A DNA stretch of 64,000 bases from positions 1 through 64,000 of the forward strand of contig JAHKAA010000011.1 in NCBI GenBank assembly GCA_018825965.1, given 5' to 3'. This DNA is from Gammaproteobacteria bacterium (GTDB lineage Bacteria; Pseudomonadota; Gammaproteobacteria; Enterobacterales; Alteromonadaceae). The notes beneath the pieces are model-generated. The model had not been told where the DNA came from and searched no databases. It saw only the letters and a program-made list of their open reading frames with translations. Numbering within the stretch: position 1 is the stretch's first letter; every line of letters begins with the position of its first letter. The position numbers were made by a program, and so were the translations under genes. Below, piece by piece: positions 15,232-24,074 of the stretch.

Positions 15232-16944
15232 TTAATAGCCTGCAGCCTGACCGTCTTTACGGGACTCTGAAGCGCCGTAATAAACTCCGGTTTTGGGGTC
15301 TTTCATAATGGCCTGATAGCCGCCAAATTCCCCCAAAGCGTATCGCACATCATGGCCTTTTTTCATCAGCTCGCGGGCTGTTTCATAAGGCACACCTTTT
15401 TCCAGTTGCACATAACCACCATTGGTTAAATAAGTAGCCTGAGCGTCTGTAGGCTCAGTGCTGCCCAGATGTTGCCAGCGTGCAGCATCTCCCGCTTCCT
15501 GCAGATTCATACCGTAATCAATCATATTCACCACAATCTGCACATGACCCTGAGGCTGCATAGCACCACCCATCACACCAAAACTGGTCAGTGGTTTGCC
15601 GTCTTTACTGATAAAGGCAGGAATGATCGTCTGGAAAGGTCTTTTACCCGGCTCATAGGCATTGGCGTGTTTTTTATCCATAGAAAACATCTGGCCTCTG
15701 TCCTGGAACACAAAACCTGTGCCAGGCGCAACCACACCTGAACCCATACCCCTGTAGTTACTTTGAATAAGCGAAACCATAGTGCCGTCTTTATCGGCCG
15801 TGGTCATATAAATGGTGTCCCCTTCGTAAGCAGCCGGATTACCCGCATCTACACGCAAAGCTGCTTTGGCACCAATTAACTTAGCGCGCTCTTTACCATA
15901 AGCTTCAGAAATCAGGCCTTTGATGGGCAGCTTGTTAAAGTCGGTATCCGCATAAAATTTGGCTCTGTCTTCAAAGGCCAGTTTTTTTGCTTCCACTAAG
16001 GTATGAATACTTTCAACACTGTTGTAACCCATAGCTTTTAAGTCGAAGTTTTTCAGAATTTGCAGCATCTGCAAAGCGGCTATGCCCTGGCCATTAGGTG
16101 GCAACTCCCAGACATCATAACCACGGTAATTCACTGATACAGGTTCCACCCAGTCTGAGCTGTGGTTGGCGAAATCTTCATAACGCAGGTAACCACCATT
16201 GGCTTTCATAAAACCATCGATACTTTTGGCGATGTCGCCTTTATAAAAGGCATCACGGCCGCCTGTGGCTATAGCTTTATAAGTGGCCGCTAAGTCAGGG
16301 TTTTTAAACATCTCGCCTTTGGCTGGTGCTTTGCCATTGATGGTAAAAGTACCGACAAAATCACCTGGCTGATCTTTTAAACGGGGGACGGATCTGTCCC
16401 AGTAATAAGCAATCAGCTCGCTGACAGGGAAACCTTGTTCGGCGTAGGTAATAGCGGGCTGCAGAATTTGGGTCATAGGTAATTTGCCAAACTTCTGGTG
16501 CATTTCAAACCAGCCGTCTATAGCACCAGGTACGCTGATGGGCAGCATGCCGTAAGGGGGTAAATCTTCACGGCCGAGTTTTTTCAGCTCTTTAGACAGT
16601 TGTTTATGGCTTAAACCTTTAGGTGAACGGCCTGAAGCATTTAAGCCATAAATTTTATTGGTTTTACCGTCCCAGATAATAGCGTACAAGTCGCCGCCTA
16701 TGCCGTTGCCTGTAGGTTCCATTAAACCTAAAGCCGCGTTCGCTGCTATAGCTGCATCTACAGCAGTGCCACCTTGTTTCATAATATCCAGAGCAATTTG
16801 GGTGGCTAATGGCTGACTGGTGGCCGCCATAGCATGAGGCGCTATCACTTCAGAGCGGCTGGCAAAATCAGCGCCGGTAATGCGGTCATAGGCCATCAGT
16901 TGAGGAGATAAAGCAATCAGGCTGCAGAGTAATAGTTTTTTCAT
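15232..16944 (-). CDS. ggt: gamma-glutamyltransferase (glutathione hydrolase)
   Basis: From the ATG at 16944 the 570-residue product begins MKKLLLCSLIALSPQLMA, a signal peptide, so it is periplasmic; the upstream ATG at 16974 would spoil it. GGT is made as a precursor that cuts itself before a catalytic Thr. That residue is the Thr of EGDTIYMTTADKDG, followed by SLIQSNYRGMGSG. The TIY motif (not TTHY as in E. coli GGT) and the IQSNY segment resemble the YwrD-like branch, whose substrates are less clear than those of classical glutathione-degrading GGT. Also seen is PTGNGIGGD. It is monocistronic and convergent with nat. Confidence 0.87.
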   Translation of the reverse strand: MKKLLLCSLIALSPQLMAYDRITGADFASRSEVIAPHAMAATSQPLATQIALDIMKQGGTAVDAAIAANAALGLMEPTGNGIGGDLYAIIWDGKTNKIYGLNASGRSPKGLSHKQLSKELKKLGREDLPPYGMLPISVPGAIDGWFEMHQKFGKLPMTQILQPAITYAEQGFPVSELIAYYWDRSVPRLKDQPGDFVGTFTINGKAPAKGEMFKNPDLAATYKAIATGGRDAFYKGDIAKSIDGFMKANGGYLRYEDFANHSSDWVEPVSVNYRGYDVWELPPNGQGIAALQMLQILKNFDLKAMGYNSVESIHTLVEAKKLAFEDRAKFYADTDFNKLPIKGLISEAYGKERAKLIGAKAALRVDAGNPAAYEGDTIYMTTADKDGTMVSLIQSNYRGMGSGVVAPGTGFVFQDRGQMFSMDKKHANAYEPGKRPFQTIIPAFISKDGKPLTSFGVMGGAMQPQGHVQIVVNMIDYGMNLQEAGDAARWQHLGSTEPTDAQATYLTNGGYVQLEKGVPYETARELMKKGHDVRYALGEFGGYQAIMKDPKTGVYYGASESRKDGQAAGY

Positions 16945-17325
16945 TGTGGTTGTGTCTCTGAAATACAGGAGCACACAACCTAGTCAGAGAATGCTGAAAT
17001 TACCAGCAGCACGCGACCAAAAGCCAGATTAGCTGGCTAAGTGTTCATTCAACGCTGCTTTTTGTACATAGTGTAGGGTAGGTTCGCCGCAGGCAGTCCG
17101 CCAAAGGTGATGGGGAAATAACCAGCGATTGATAGTTTATGGCGCAATGCCGCTTCGCGTCGATTGACACCCTACATCAAGATCAGGTGTAAATAATTTG
17201 AAAATAGGATCACGAGCCCCTTCAAACCACGCCGTTAGCACTGTATTGTTGATATGACTCAAAGCATCCGTTTCATTAAAGCGGGGCTTTATAATTTCTT
17301 TAAACATAACAATAACCTAAAAACT
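16945..17325. other. intergenic region with TGTAGGGT inverted repeat
   Basis: The 381 bp between ggt and the dioxygenase gene hold TGTAGGGT (17072-17079) and its inverse ACCCTACA (17169-17176) about 90 bp apart. The interior carries a CGCAATGCCGCTTCGCG hairpin-like segment and two CGATTGA copies. It could be a small non-coding mobile element or its remnant. An in-frame ATG at 17254 could extend the next gene into it. Confidence 0.35.
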
Positions 17326-18033
17326 ATGACTGATTTTATTGAAGTATACGATGATGTATTACCCGCCGGATTTTGTCAGCAACTGATCTCTTTATTTGAG
17401 CAAAGCCCTTTTACCACTGCGGGTCGTACAGGCGGTGGGGTCGATACCAGCAAAAAGCTCAGCACTGACTTGTATTTAAATCAGTATCCGGAGTATCACC
17501 CGGCTTTGGCTGAGATTATCCGCCACACTACCACTTATGTAGCTGATTACTTTCGCAAGTACCATTTTGCCTTGATTGGCCCTGTCAGCATGACTGTGCC
17601 TCATCCGGCTGAAAACCGTATGGTGACCATTACTGCCGATAACTACCCGCAATTAGGCGCACCTCAGGCCGATCACTTTATGCGGACTTTGTACCGGCTT
17701 GGTCCTATTCAGATGCAAAAATATCAGCAGGGTAGAGGGAATTATGGCTATTGGCACTCAGAGGTTTATCCGCAGTTACCGCACAATGAGCCACTGCACC
17801 GCACTTTGTTATTTATGTTTTATTTAAACGATGTGGCAGAGGGTGGGCAGACAGAATTTTATTATCAGAATAAAGCTATTCAACCCAAAGCCGGGCGTAT
17901 GGTCATAGCTCCGGCTTACTTTACCCATACCCACAGAGGTTGTGTGCCTGTGTCTGATGATAAATATATTCTGACCAGCTGGGTGCTGTTTAATCGCGCA
18001 GAACAGCTATACGGGCAGGCCCCAGAAAGCTGA
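17326..18033 (+). CDS. 2OG-Fe(II) oxygenase (prolyl 4-hydroxylase-like)
   Basis: The 235-residue protein has the double-stranded beta-helix iron-binding set: His144 and Glu146 in WHSEVYP, the distal His203 in THTHRG and Lys213 for 2-oxoglutarate in DDKYILTSW. HxE instead of the more frequent HxD is notable but occurs in the superfamily. The family hydroxylates prolyl or other residues or small molecules; the substrate is unknown. An ATG at 17254 would add 24 residues with no domain match, so 17326 is chosen, though its ribosome binding site is weak. It is convergent with the acetyltransferase gene. Confidence 0.8.
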   Translation: MTDFIEVYDDVLPAGFCQQLISLFEQSPFTTAGRTGGGVDTSKKLSTDLYLNQYPEYHPALAEIIRHTTTYVADYFRKYHFALIGPVSMTVPHPAENRMVTITADNYPQLGAPQADHFMRTLYRLGPIQMQKYQQGRGNYGYWHSEVYPQLPHNEPLHRTLLFMFYLNDVAEGGQTEFYYQNKAIQPKAGRMVIAPAYFTHTHRGCVPVSDDKYILTSWVLFNRAEQLYGQAPES

Positions 18034-18062
18034 CTCACTGCCCTTGTGTAGCTGTTGAATAA

Positions 18063-18539
18063 CTACAGAGCCGGGGCTCCTGAAGCGGTTGCTGGTCGTG
18101 CCATTTCCAGATGTGGAATGTCATCTTCCAGATAAGGTTCGCTGCAAGATATAAAACCAAAAGACTCGTAAAAACGTTGCAGATAACACTGAGCTGAAAT
18201 GCGGATGTCCAAATCAGGCCAGCAACTGCTGGCTACATCCAGAGCTTTATCCATTAAACCCCGGCCTAAGGCCAGACGGCGAGCCGTTTGTGATACGCAG
18301 ATACGACCTAAAGCCGGGCTGTTTTCATAGCTGACCCCCGGCGCCAGAACCCGGGCATAAGCTAAAATTTTATCGCCTTTTTTTAGCAGAATATGTCGGG
18401 TTTGCGGGTGCAAATCTTTGTTATCCAGCTCTGGATAAGGGCAGTTTTGTTCCACTACAAACACGTCCACCCTTAATTGCAACATGGCGTATACCGTGTA
18501 CGAATCGAGCTGATTAAAGCCTGCAACTTGCCATTCCAT
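18063..18539 (-). CDS. elaA: ElaA-like GNAT acetyltransferase
   Basis: The 158-residue protein has the GNAT fold and the ElaA pattern: LRVDVFVVEQNCPYPELDNKD near the N-terminus, AYARVLAPGVSYE, then the acetyl-CoA loop RICVSQTARRLALGRGLM. The start is set at MEWQV (18539), where ElaA proteins usually begin; the open frame runs a further 81 codons upstream but shows no family similarity there. Substrate unknown. The gene is divergent from csrD. Confidence 0.85.
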   Translation of the reverse strand: MEWQVAGFNQLDSYTVYAMLQLRVDVFVVEQNCPYPELDNKDLHPQTRHILLKKGDKILAYARVLAPGVSYENSPALGRICVSQTARRLALGRGLMDKALDVASSCWPDLDIRISAQCYLQRFYESFGFISCSEPYLEDDIPHLEMARPATASGAPAL

Positions 18540-18705
18540 CTGTCTGTCCTGTTTTTTCTCTACTGATTCTGGCTTTACTATATCAAAGTCGTCACATTCT
18601 TGTCTGATTGCAATGTGAGCAGAAAAAACCAATAAAATAATCAGCATAGTGGCCAAACTTGGCGCACACTTATCAGACTCGTTCGACAGGGCAAAAGGAG
18701 TTGGA

Positions 18706-20514
18706 ATGTGGTTAAGCCAGATAGTCCAAAAGAAACGCCATTGGCAGCAGTTGCTCAGTGTAGTGGTGTTACTGCTGGTCAATATCAGCTTTTATAGTAT
18801 TGGCCAGTTACAGCTGCAGCACCGCCAGCAGCAATGGCAACAATGGCTTGTGTTGCAGCCGTTACAGCAACAGTCATGGCTGATCAGTGAACAAAACCAG
18901 CTCAAACTTTTGTCCAGTCCACCTTCGGCTGCCGCTGATTTTGTGGCTTTGGATGGGTCTAACCCTGTATTGCATCTGGCGCCGGAGCTGGTGAAAAGCT
19001 GGTCTGTTCCGGATTACCTGCTATTAAATTTGCCTTTTGTGATCTGGCTGCTCTGGCTGTTGTGGATCCGGCCTTATCAGCAACAATTCAGACAGGAATT
19101 ACAACAACTGGAACAGCAAACCCGGTTACTGCTCAATCATTTAGACTTACCATTTCATACCGGAACTAACCCTGCCACCCAATTGCAGCGGGTGTTGTTA
19201 AAGCTACAAAACTGGCAAAAACGCGATAGTGAAATCCGTCAATTGGTGCGGGTGCAAGGCCTGGTGGATCACGAGCTGGCGATAGGCAACAGAGTGTTTT
19301 TTGAAAGCCGTTTAAATCATTATTTAACTGAAAGTGGTGAGGCTGGCAGTGGTGCTGTGTTTTTGGTGCAGCTATCGCATCCTGAACCTAATTTGTCCAC
19401 TCTGAGCAAATTACAGCGTTTAAAGGGCTGTGTTGAGTTGATTGCTGAATTAACATCTGGCTGGCCTGAAGCTGTGATGGCGAGGTTGGCTGATAACGAC
19501 CTGTCGTTGCTGATCCCGGGGTTAACCGGGAGAGAAGCTGAACAATTGGGTGATCGTATGGCACAGGTGTTAAGTCAGGCCAGTTTTTTTGATCAATGCC
19601 AGGATTTTGATCTGATCCACATAGGTTTTGTGTTGTATCAGCAAGGGCAAAGCTCGTATCAGCTGATGGCTGAAGCAGATATGGCATTAAAAACGGCGCA
19701 ATTACAGGGGCCTAATGCGGCTTATGGCTTTAATGATCCACAAAAACCAAAAATCAAAGGTTCAGTCTGGTGGCGAACTGAATTGCATAATGCGTTAAAA
19801 GAAAACAGATTTTTGCTGAGTTTCCAGCCGGTTTTTTCCTGGCTGGACAATGATGTATTGCAACATGAAGTCCTGGTGCGCCTGGCCAGCAGTGATGGTG
19901 ACAAACTGGCTGCCGCCTTATTTTTACCTATGGCGGCGAACTGTGGTCTGGTCAGCGCTATAGACCAGTATGTACTGTTGAAGGTTGCTAAGCTGGGCGA
20001 AACAGAAGTGCTGGAACATTGCAGGTGCAGTGTGAATTTAAATACCCAATCTCTGTTAGATGAAGCCTGGTGGCATTGGCTGCAACAGCAGGTCAATAGC
20101 GGAACTATAGTGGCCCCGGATCTGGCGCTGGAATTTCATGAGCATCATTTAATTAAGCACTATAAAAACCTGAAACCTAAATTGCTGCAGCTGCAGCAGT
20201 GGGGTTTTGAATTGATAGTTGATCATGTAGGTTTAAGTCTGGATGCCACTCCTTATACCGATGAGCTGCCGATTCGGATGCTAAAAATCCATCCGGCTGT
20301 GGTGCGGGGCATTGACCATCAACTGGAACAACAGCTGTTTATCCGCGGCTTATTGGCCTCTTGTGCTGGCAAAGATATTAAAGTGATAGCCACAGGGGTA
20401 GAGCAGGACCCTGAATGGCAATGCCTGAAAAAGCTGGGGGTTGTAGGGGCTCAGGGCTACTATTTCAGTCAGCCACTGGCGCGACTTATTGCCCAGAACC
20501 AGTTGTCAGACTAA
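18706..20514 (+). CDS. csrD: CsrD/MshH regulator with degenerate GGDEF-EAL domains
   Basis: The 602-residue protein has TM segments at about 14-34 and 100-121, then a GGDEF-like and an EAL-like domain. Both catalytic motifs are lost: the GGDEF region reads RLADNDLSLLIPG and EAL reads HEVLVRL. The protein should therefore not make or cut cyclic di-GMP. E. coli CsrD is degenerate in the same way and promotes RNase E decay of CsrB/CsrC RNAs. Next to msh and mre genes it is also called mshH, and the same synteny is seen here. AAGGAG at 18695-18700 fixes the ATG at 18706. Confidence 0.85.
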   Translation: MWLSQIVQKKRHWQQLLSVVVLLLVNISFYSIGQLQLQHRQQQWQQWLVLQPLQQQSWLISEQNQLKLLSSPPSAAADFVALDGSNPVLHLAPELVKSWSVPDYLLLNLPFVIWLLWLLWIRPYQQQFRQELQQLEQQTRLLLNHLDLPFHTGTNPATQLQRVLLKLQNWQKRDSEIRQLVRVQGLVDHELAIGNRVFFESRLNHYLTESGEAGSGAVFLVQLSHPEPNLSTLSKLQRLKGCVELIAELTSGWPEAVMARLADNDLSLLIPGLTGREAEQLGDRMAQVLSQASFFDQCQDFDLIHIGFVLYQQGQSSYQLMAEADMALKTAQLQGPNAAYGFNDPQKPKIKGSVWWRTELHNALKENRFLLSFQPVFSWLDNDVLQHEVLVRLASSDGDKLAAALFLPMAANCGLVSAIDQYVLLKVAKLGETEVLEHCRCSVNLNTQSLLDEAWWHWLQQQVNSGTIVAPDLALEFHEHHLIKHYKNLKPKLLQLQQWGFELIVDHVGLSLDATPYTDELPIRMLKIHPAVVRGIDHQLEQQLFIRGLLASCAGKDIKVIATGVEQDPEWQCLKKLGVVGAQGYYFSQPLARLIAQNQLSD

Positions 20515-20532
20515 AAAGCCAGCGACCCCTTT

Positions 20533-21450
20533 TTATTGCACTGAGTCAGCGTCAGGAATAAGGCCTCTGTAGGCAAGCCCCTTTAATCCTTGTAATCCGC
20601 CTGTGTGAAAAAAGCTCAGGCGACTGCCTTTTGGGATCTTTCCGGCTTTCATCAACTCAAACACAGAATACAAAGCCTTGCCGGTGTATACAGGCTCAAG
20701 CTGCACATCCTGCTCTGCAAAAGACAGACAAAACTGCCATAACTGCTTGTCAAAGCGACCGTATCTGGGCTGATGCAGGGCCTGAATAAGCTGCCACTCA
20801 GGCCAGTGGCGATCTGCTGGTAAAAAGGCTTTGATTTTTTCTGGCAGACTTTGATCCTGCACTACTGCAATACCTAACACAGGCGTGTTTTTTGAGCCAC
20901 GGATTAAACCTGCCACAGTGCCACCGCTGCCAACAGCACAAATGAGCATAGAGGCCGGGCCAGCAGGTGTAGTGCACATATCCAGTTCACTGACGCCCCG
21001 AACCGCGGCCTCACAAGTGCCTCCTTCAGGGATCTGCAGTAAACCCGGGAATTGATCTCTGAGTTGTTGCAATACCTCCTGCTGATGGCGGCCCCGGTAA
21101 AACTCTCTGCTGACCCGGATCAGTTGCATGCCATAAAAGCGACATAAGGCCAGGCTGGGGTTATCTAAATCCACTTCTTCACCACGCACTATGCCGACAG
21201 ATTTCAGCTTATTTTCGGCAGCCGCAGCCGCTGTTGCGACCAAATGATTGGAAAATGCGCCACCAAAGGTCAGCAAGCCCTGATATTTTTGTTGCAGTGC
21301 CTGTTCTAACTGGTATTTTAGCTTCAGGATTTTGTTTCCGGATATATCCGGATTATTGCCTGGAGCATAACGCAGCCAGAGTTCTGTCTGATGTTCATGC
21401 AAAAGAGGGTGGTGCAGCTTTTTCCACTGCACATAAGAAGTTAGAATCAT
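20533..21450 (-). CDS. PLP-dependent ACC deaminase/D-cysteine desulfhydrase-family protein
   Basis: The 305-residue protein belongs to the fold-type II PLP enzymes near D-cysteine desulfhydrase. The PLP lysine is Lys40 in SGNKILKLKY; the following GGAFSNH loop and the phosphate-binding glycine run CAVGSGGTVAG are also clear. It could degrade D-cysteine or a related D-amino acid; true ACC deaminase activity is doubtful and cannot be judged here. It lies reversed between csrD and mshI, interrupting the usual csrD-msh order, and is divergent from mshI. Confidence 0.8.
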   Translation of the reverse strand: MILTSYVQWKKLHHPLLHEHQTELWLRYAPGNNPDISGNKILKLKYQLEQALQQKYQGLLTFGGAFSNHLVATAAAAAENKLKSVGIVRGEEVDLDNPSLALCRFYGMQLIRVSREFYRGRHQQEVLQQLRDQFPGLLQIPEGGTCEAAVRGVSELDMCTTPAGPASMLICAVGSGGTVAGLIRGSKNTPVLGIAVVQDQSLPEKIKAFLPADRHWPEWQLIQALHQPRYGRFDKQLWQFCLSFAEQDVQLEPVYTGKALYSVFELMKAGKIPKGSRLSFFHTGGLQGLKGLAYRGLIPDADSVQ

Positions 21451-21477
21451 TGTATCTTGTCATTAAAGAACGAAATT

Positions 21478-21506
21478 TTTATCATTTTTATCGTTTTTGT
21501 GATAAT
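21478..21506 (+). promoter_or_regulatory. putative promoter of the msh biogenesis operon
   Basis: An extended -10 (TGTGATAAT, core GATAAT at 21501-21506) has a weak -35 TTTATC 17 bp upstream. It is 47 bp before mshI in the divergent gap. Confidence 0.4.
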
Positions 21507-21553
21507 TTACAGTTAATAAAATTAAGAAAGCACAGTAGGTAGTATTTGCCGTT

Positions 21554-22516
21554 ATGTTAACAAAGCTATTGGCGCAATTAAAATTCACCAGAAAATCAGG
21601 CAATTCGTTTGCTGGCGTTCATCTGTCTGCCAATAGTTTAAAGGTTGTGCTGGTCACTCAGCAATCCACAACAGAACAAAAGGTAGAACAAGTATTCCAG
21701 GAGCAGTTCAGCTCTGCGGCACAATTGTCTGCGGCTTTTAAAGCATTGGCGGCAAAATTACCCCCTGATTGTCAGTGTACCTTAGTGATACCTCCTGAAC
21801 GTTATATGGTGCTGCAGATCGATAAGCCTGCTGTACCTGATGAAGAAATTTCATTGGCTTTACCCTGGACTATCAAAGATTTAGTTACTTTGCCCGATGA
21901 GGATATGGTGCTGGACTACCTGGATTTGCCACTGCAAAACCAGTTGCAGGGTATCAAAGTGAATGTAGTGGTCAGCTCAAAAAGCTGGCTGGCCGATTTA
22001 GTGGCCTTATTTGTACAAAACAAATTGCAATTAGCAGGAATTCAGCCGGAAGAATGGTTAGCCCGTAACCTGTTGCCAGCTAAACATCAGGCACTGATGC
22101 TGGTATCACATCAGCCGGGTCAGGATTTGGCAGTGCAAATTCTGCAGCAGGGTAATTTATGTTTTTCCCGTCGTCTACGTGGCTTTAACCGGCTGGATCA
22201 ATACAGTCTGGATGAGTTACAACAGGGCGTTTTTGATAATTTACTGCTGGAACTTCAGCGTTCCATTGATTACTTTGAAGGCCAACTGAAACAGGCTCCT
22301 GTCAAAGAAATTGCGTTGTTATTGGCCAATTCGAATCAGGCCGGAGTGGTGCAATTGTTTGTACAAAATGGCTTTTCTCAGGTGTTTGCATTGTCAGCCA
22401 AAGAGGCTGGAGTAGAGATGTCTGCTGAACAGTTCAGTTCATATTGGTTGGCTCTTGCCGGTGCCCTTGAACCTTTATGTGCTCAAAAGGAGGTGAACCT
22501 TGAAGCTGCGGGTTAA
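21554..22516 (+). CDS. mshI: MSHA biogenesis protein MshI (PilM-like)
   Basis: The 320-residue cytoplasmic protein has the actin-like PilM/GspL fold expected of MshI (FAGVHLSANSLKVVLV phosphate-loop-like start, LVIPPERYMVLQI). With the PilN-, PilO- and PilP-like proteins encoded next, it forms the inner-membrane assembly platform of the MSHA type IV pilus. It opens the biogenesis run and overlaps the next gene by 17 bp. Assignment is from gene order and fold pattern. Confidence 0.85.
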   Translation: MLTKLLAQLKFTRKSGNSFAGVHLSANSLKVVLVTQQSTTEQKVEQVFQEQFSSAAQLSAAFKALAAKLPPDCQCTLVIPPERYMVLQIDKPAVPDEEISLALPWTIKDLVTLPDEDMVLDYLDLPLQNQLQGIKVNVVVSSKSWLADLVALFVQNKLQLAGIQPEEWLARNLLPAKHQALMLVSHQPGQDLAVQILQQGNLCFSRRLRGFNRLDQYSLDELQQGVFDNLLLELQRSIDYFEGQLKQAPVKEIALLLANSNQAGVVQLFVQNGFSQVFALSAKEAGVEMSAEQFSSYWLALAGALEPLCAQKEVNLEAAG

Positions 22517-23117
22517 CCTTTATGTTCAGGCCTTGCAGCCTGTTAAAGAAAAGATCAGTTTAAAATTAGTGGTTGGCAGTACCATAGGCCTCTCTGCTGT
22601 ATTGTTAGCTGCAGGTTTGCTCATTAATCTGCACACCGATGCAAAAAAAGCTGAATTAACAGTGTTGCAGCAGCAAGTAAAAACGCAGGAACAACAACTG
22701 GCTCAGTTGCAAAAAAGTGTGGGCAATCGTCAGCCCTCTGCTGTTCTGGTGAAGCAGCATACTGAACTGACCCAAATCATTGCACAAAAACAAAAGTTGC
22801 TGAACTTTGTGCAAGGTGAACAGCTGAAAACCTCAGTGCAGTACTCTCCGGTATTTCAGTACCTTGCCAGCATAGATCCACAGGGCTTGTGGTTAGATGG
22901 TTTTAGTTTAAATGCAGGTTCCAGTCAGTTTAGTGGTTATGTCACAGCACCTGAGTTGTTGCCACAATGGTTAACCCAGCTCAGCGGTACAGCCTTTTTC
23001 AAAGGCCATACTTTCTCTCACTTTGAAATCAAACAAGCTGAAAAGACCGAAGCTTTGGCCTTTAAAGTCACTTCTTCTGCAGCAGATCCAGCCGCAGAAG
23101 CGGAGGCTACACCATGA
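22500..23117 (+). CDS. mshI2: MSHA biogenesis PilN-like protein (MshI2)
   Basis: The 205-residue protein has a short cytoplasmic N-terminus (MKLRVNLYVQ, the part that in PilN docks onto PilM), one TM segment (23-43), a coiled coil (50-100) and a ferredoxin-like periplasmic domain. The TTG at 22500 is the only start that keeps the N-terminal motif, and AAGGAGG (22489-22495) supports it. It overlaps mshI and is overlapped by mshJ. Shewanella loci call this gene mshI2. Confidence 0.8.
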   Translation: MKLRVNLYVQALQPVKEKISLKLVVGSTIGLSAVLLAAGLLINLHTDAKKAELTVLQQQVKTQEQQLAQLQKSVGNRQPSAVLVKQHTELTQIIAQKQKLLNFVQGEQLKTSVQYSPVFQYLASIDPQGLWLDGFSLNAGSSQFSGYVTAPELLPQWLTQLSGTAFFKGHTFSHFEIKQAEKTEALAFKVTSSAADPAAEAEATP

Positions 23118-23764
23118 GTGCATGGCAACAGCTGTCTGATCGCTTCAGAGCGTTAAAGGAAAGGGAGAAATACACAGCTCTTATTGGCGCTTTGCTGTTG
23201 TGTCTGTGGCTTTTTATGCTGCAGTTTTTAATGCCCGCTTTTGAAGAGCTGAGGAAAGTGGAGCTGCAAATGAAAAGCGCCGCTATGACAACACAGCAAC
23301 ACAGCAACACTTTAACTGCTTTACAGCAACAAGCGGGTACAGACGTAGACGCCAGCTACAGGCAGGAAGTTGAGAAACTGCAACGTCAGGAACAGGGGTT
23401 GCAGCAACAGATTTCTCAGCTCACCAGTTACTTTGTCGGTTCGGAGCGCATGGCGCTGGTACTGCAAGATGTGTTAAAAAGTAGCAATAATGTAAAATTG
23501 AAATCGATCATTGCCAATCCGCCCGTACCTTTAACTTTTGCTGATCAAGGTTCTGACAACAAAGCTGTTATTTATCAACACTCGACTGTTGTTGTGTTAA
23601 CGGGGGATTATTTTTCATTAACTGCTGTATTAGAACGGCTGGATAAGTTGTCCTGGTCTCTGGGCTGGCAAAGCCTTGATTACAAGGTCACTGAATACCC
23701 TGATGCAGAGCTTACTTTGCAATTACTGACAGTGAGTGACAATGAAAGTTATATTAAGTTGTAG
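23114..23764 (+). CDS. mshJ: MSHA biogenesis protein MshJ (PilO-like)
   Basis: The 216-residue protein has a cytoplasmic N-terminus, a TM segment at about 23-40, a coiled coil and a periplasmic domain, the PilO/GspM layout. It would pair with the PilN-like protein in the inner-membrane alignment complex. It overlaps its upstream gene (ATGA) and overlaps mshK. Confidence 0.82.
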   Translation: MSAWQQLSDRFRALKEREKYTALIGALLLCLWLFMLQFLMPAFEELRKVELQMKSAAMTTQQHSNTLTALQQQAGTDVDASYRQEVEKLQRQEQGLQQQISQLTSYFVGSERMALVLQDVLKSSNNVKLKSIIANPPVPLTFADQGSDNKAVIYQHSTVVVLTGDYFSLTAVLERLDKLSWSLGWQSLDYKVTEYPDAELTLQLLTVSDNESYIKL

Positions 23765-24074
23765 CCTGAGTTTAGTTCTGAGTGCGGCTGTTGTGGCTGC
23801 ATCAGATCCAACCAAACCTGATATGGTGGTGGCGGTCGCTGTCAGTGCAACTGAAGCAACTACTGTGATGGCCGATCAGAGCGCCAGGTTTAAACTGGGT
23901 TTGATCAAAAATGTGCAAGGCCAACATATGGCATTGATCAACGGTCAGTCGGTAAAACAAGGCGACGAAATTGAAGGCTATAGAGTGATGAGCATTAACC
24001 GGCAGCAGGTTGTACTACAGCAGGCGAATGAACGTTTAACTTTAAATTTGTTTAAAGCGATGAAAACTCAATGA
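23742..24074 (+). CDS. mshK: MSHA biogenesis protein MshK (PilP-like)
   Basis: The 110-residue product has a signal peptide (MKVILSCSLSLVLSAAVVAA), the DPTKP motif right after cleavage, and a small beta domain (FKLGLIKNVQGQHMALINGQ, VKQGDEIEGYRV) typical of GspC/PilP-type proteins. It links the platform to the secretin. ATG at 23742 is preferred over GTG at 23736. Confidence 0.82.
   Translation: MKVILSCSLSLVLSAAVVAASDPTKPDMVVAVAVSATEATTVMADQSARFKLGLIKNVQGQHMALINGQSVKQGDEIEGYRVMSINRQQVVLQQANERLTLNLFKAMKTQ

Noticed and set aside
18540..18782. N-terminal extension of the ElaA-like gene
   Set aside because: The 81 extra codons have no ElaA similarity and overlap the csrD start region; ElaA proteins begin at the Met at 18539.
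20500..20540. Terminator between csrD and the PLP enzyme gene
   Set aside because: Only a weak AAAAAG/CTTTTT pairing is seen; no GC stem supports a terminator.
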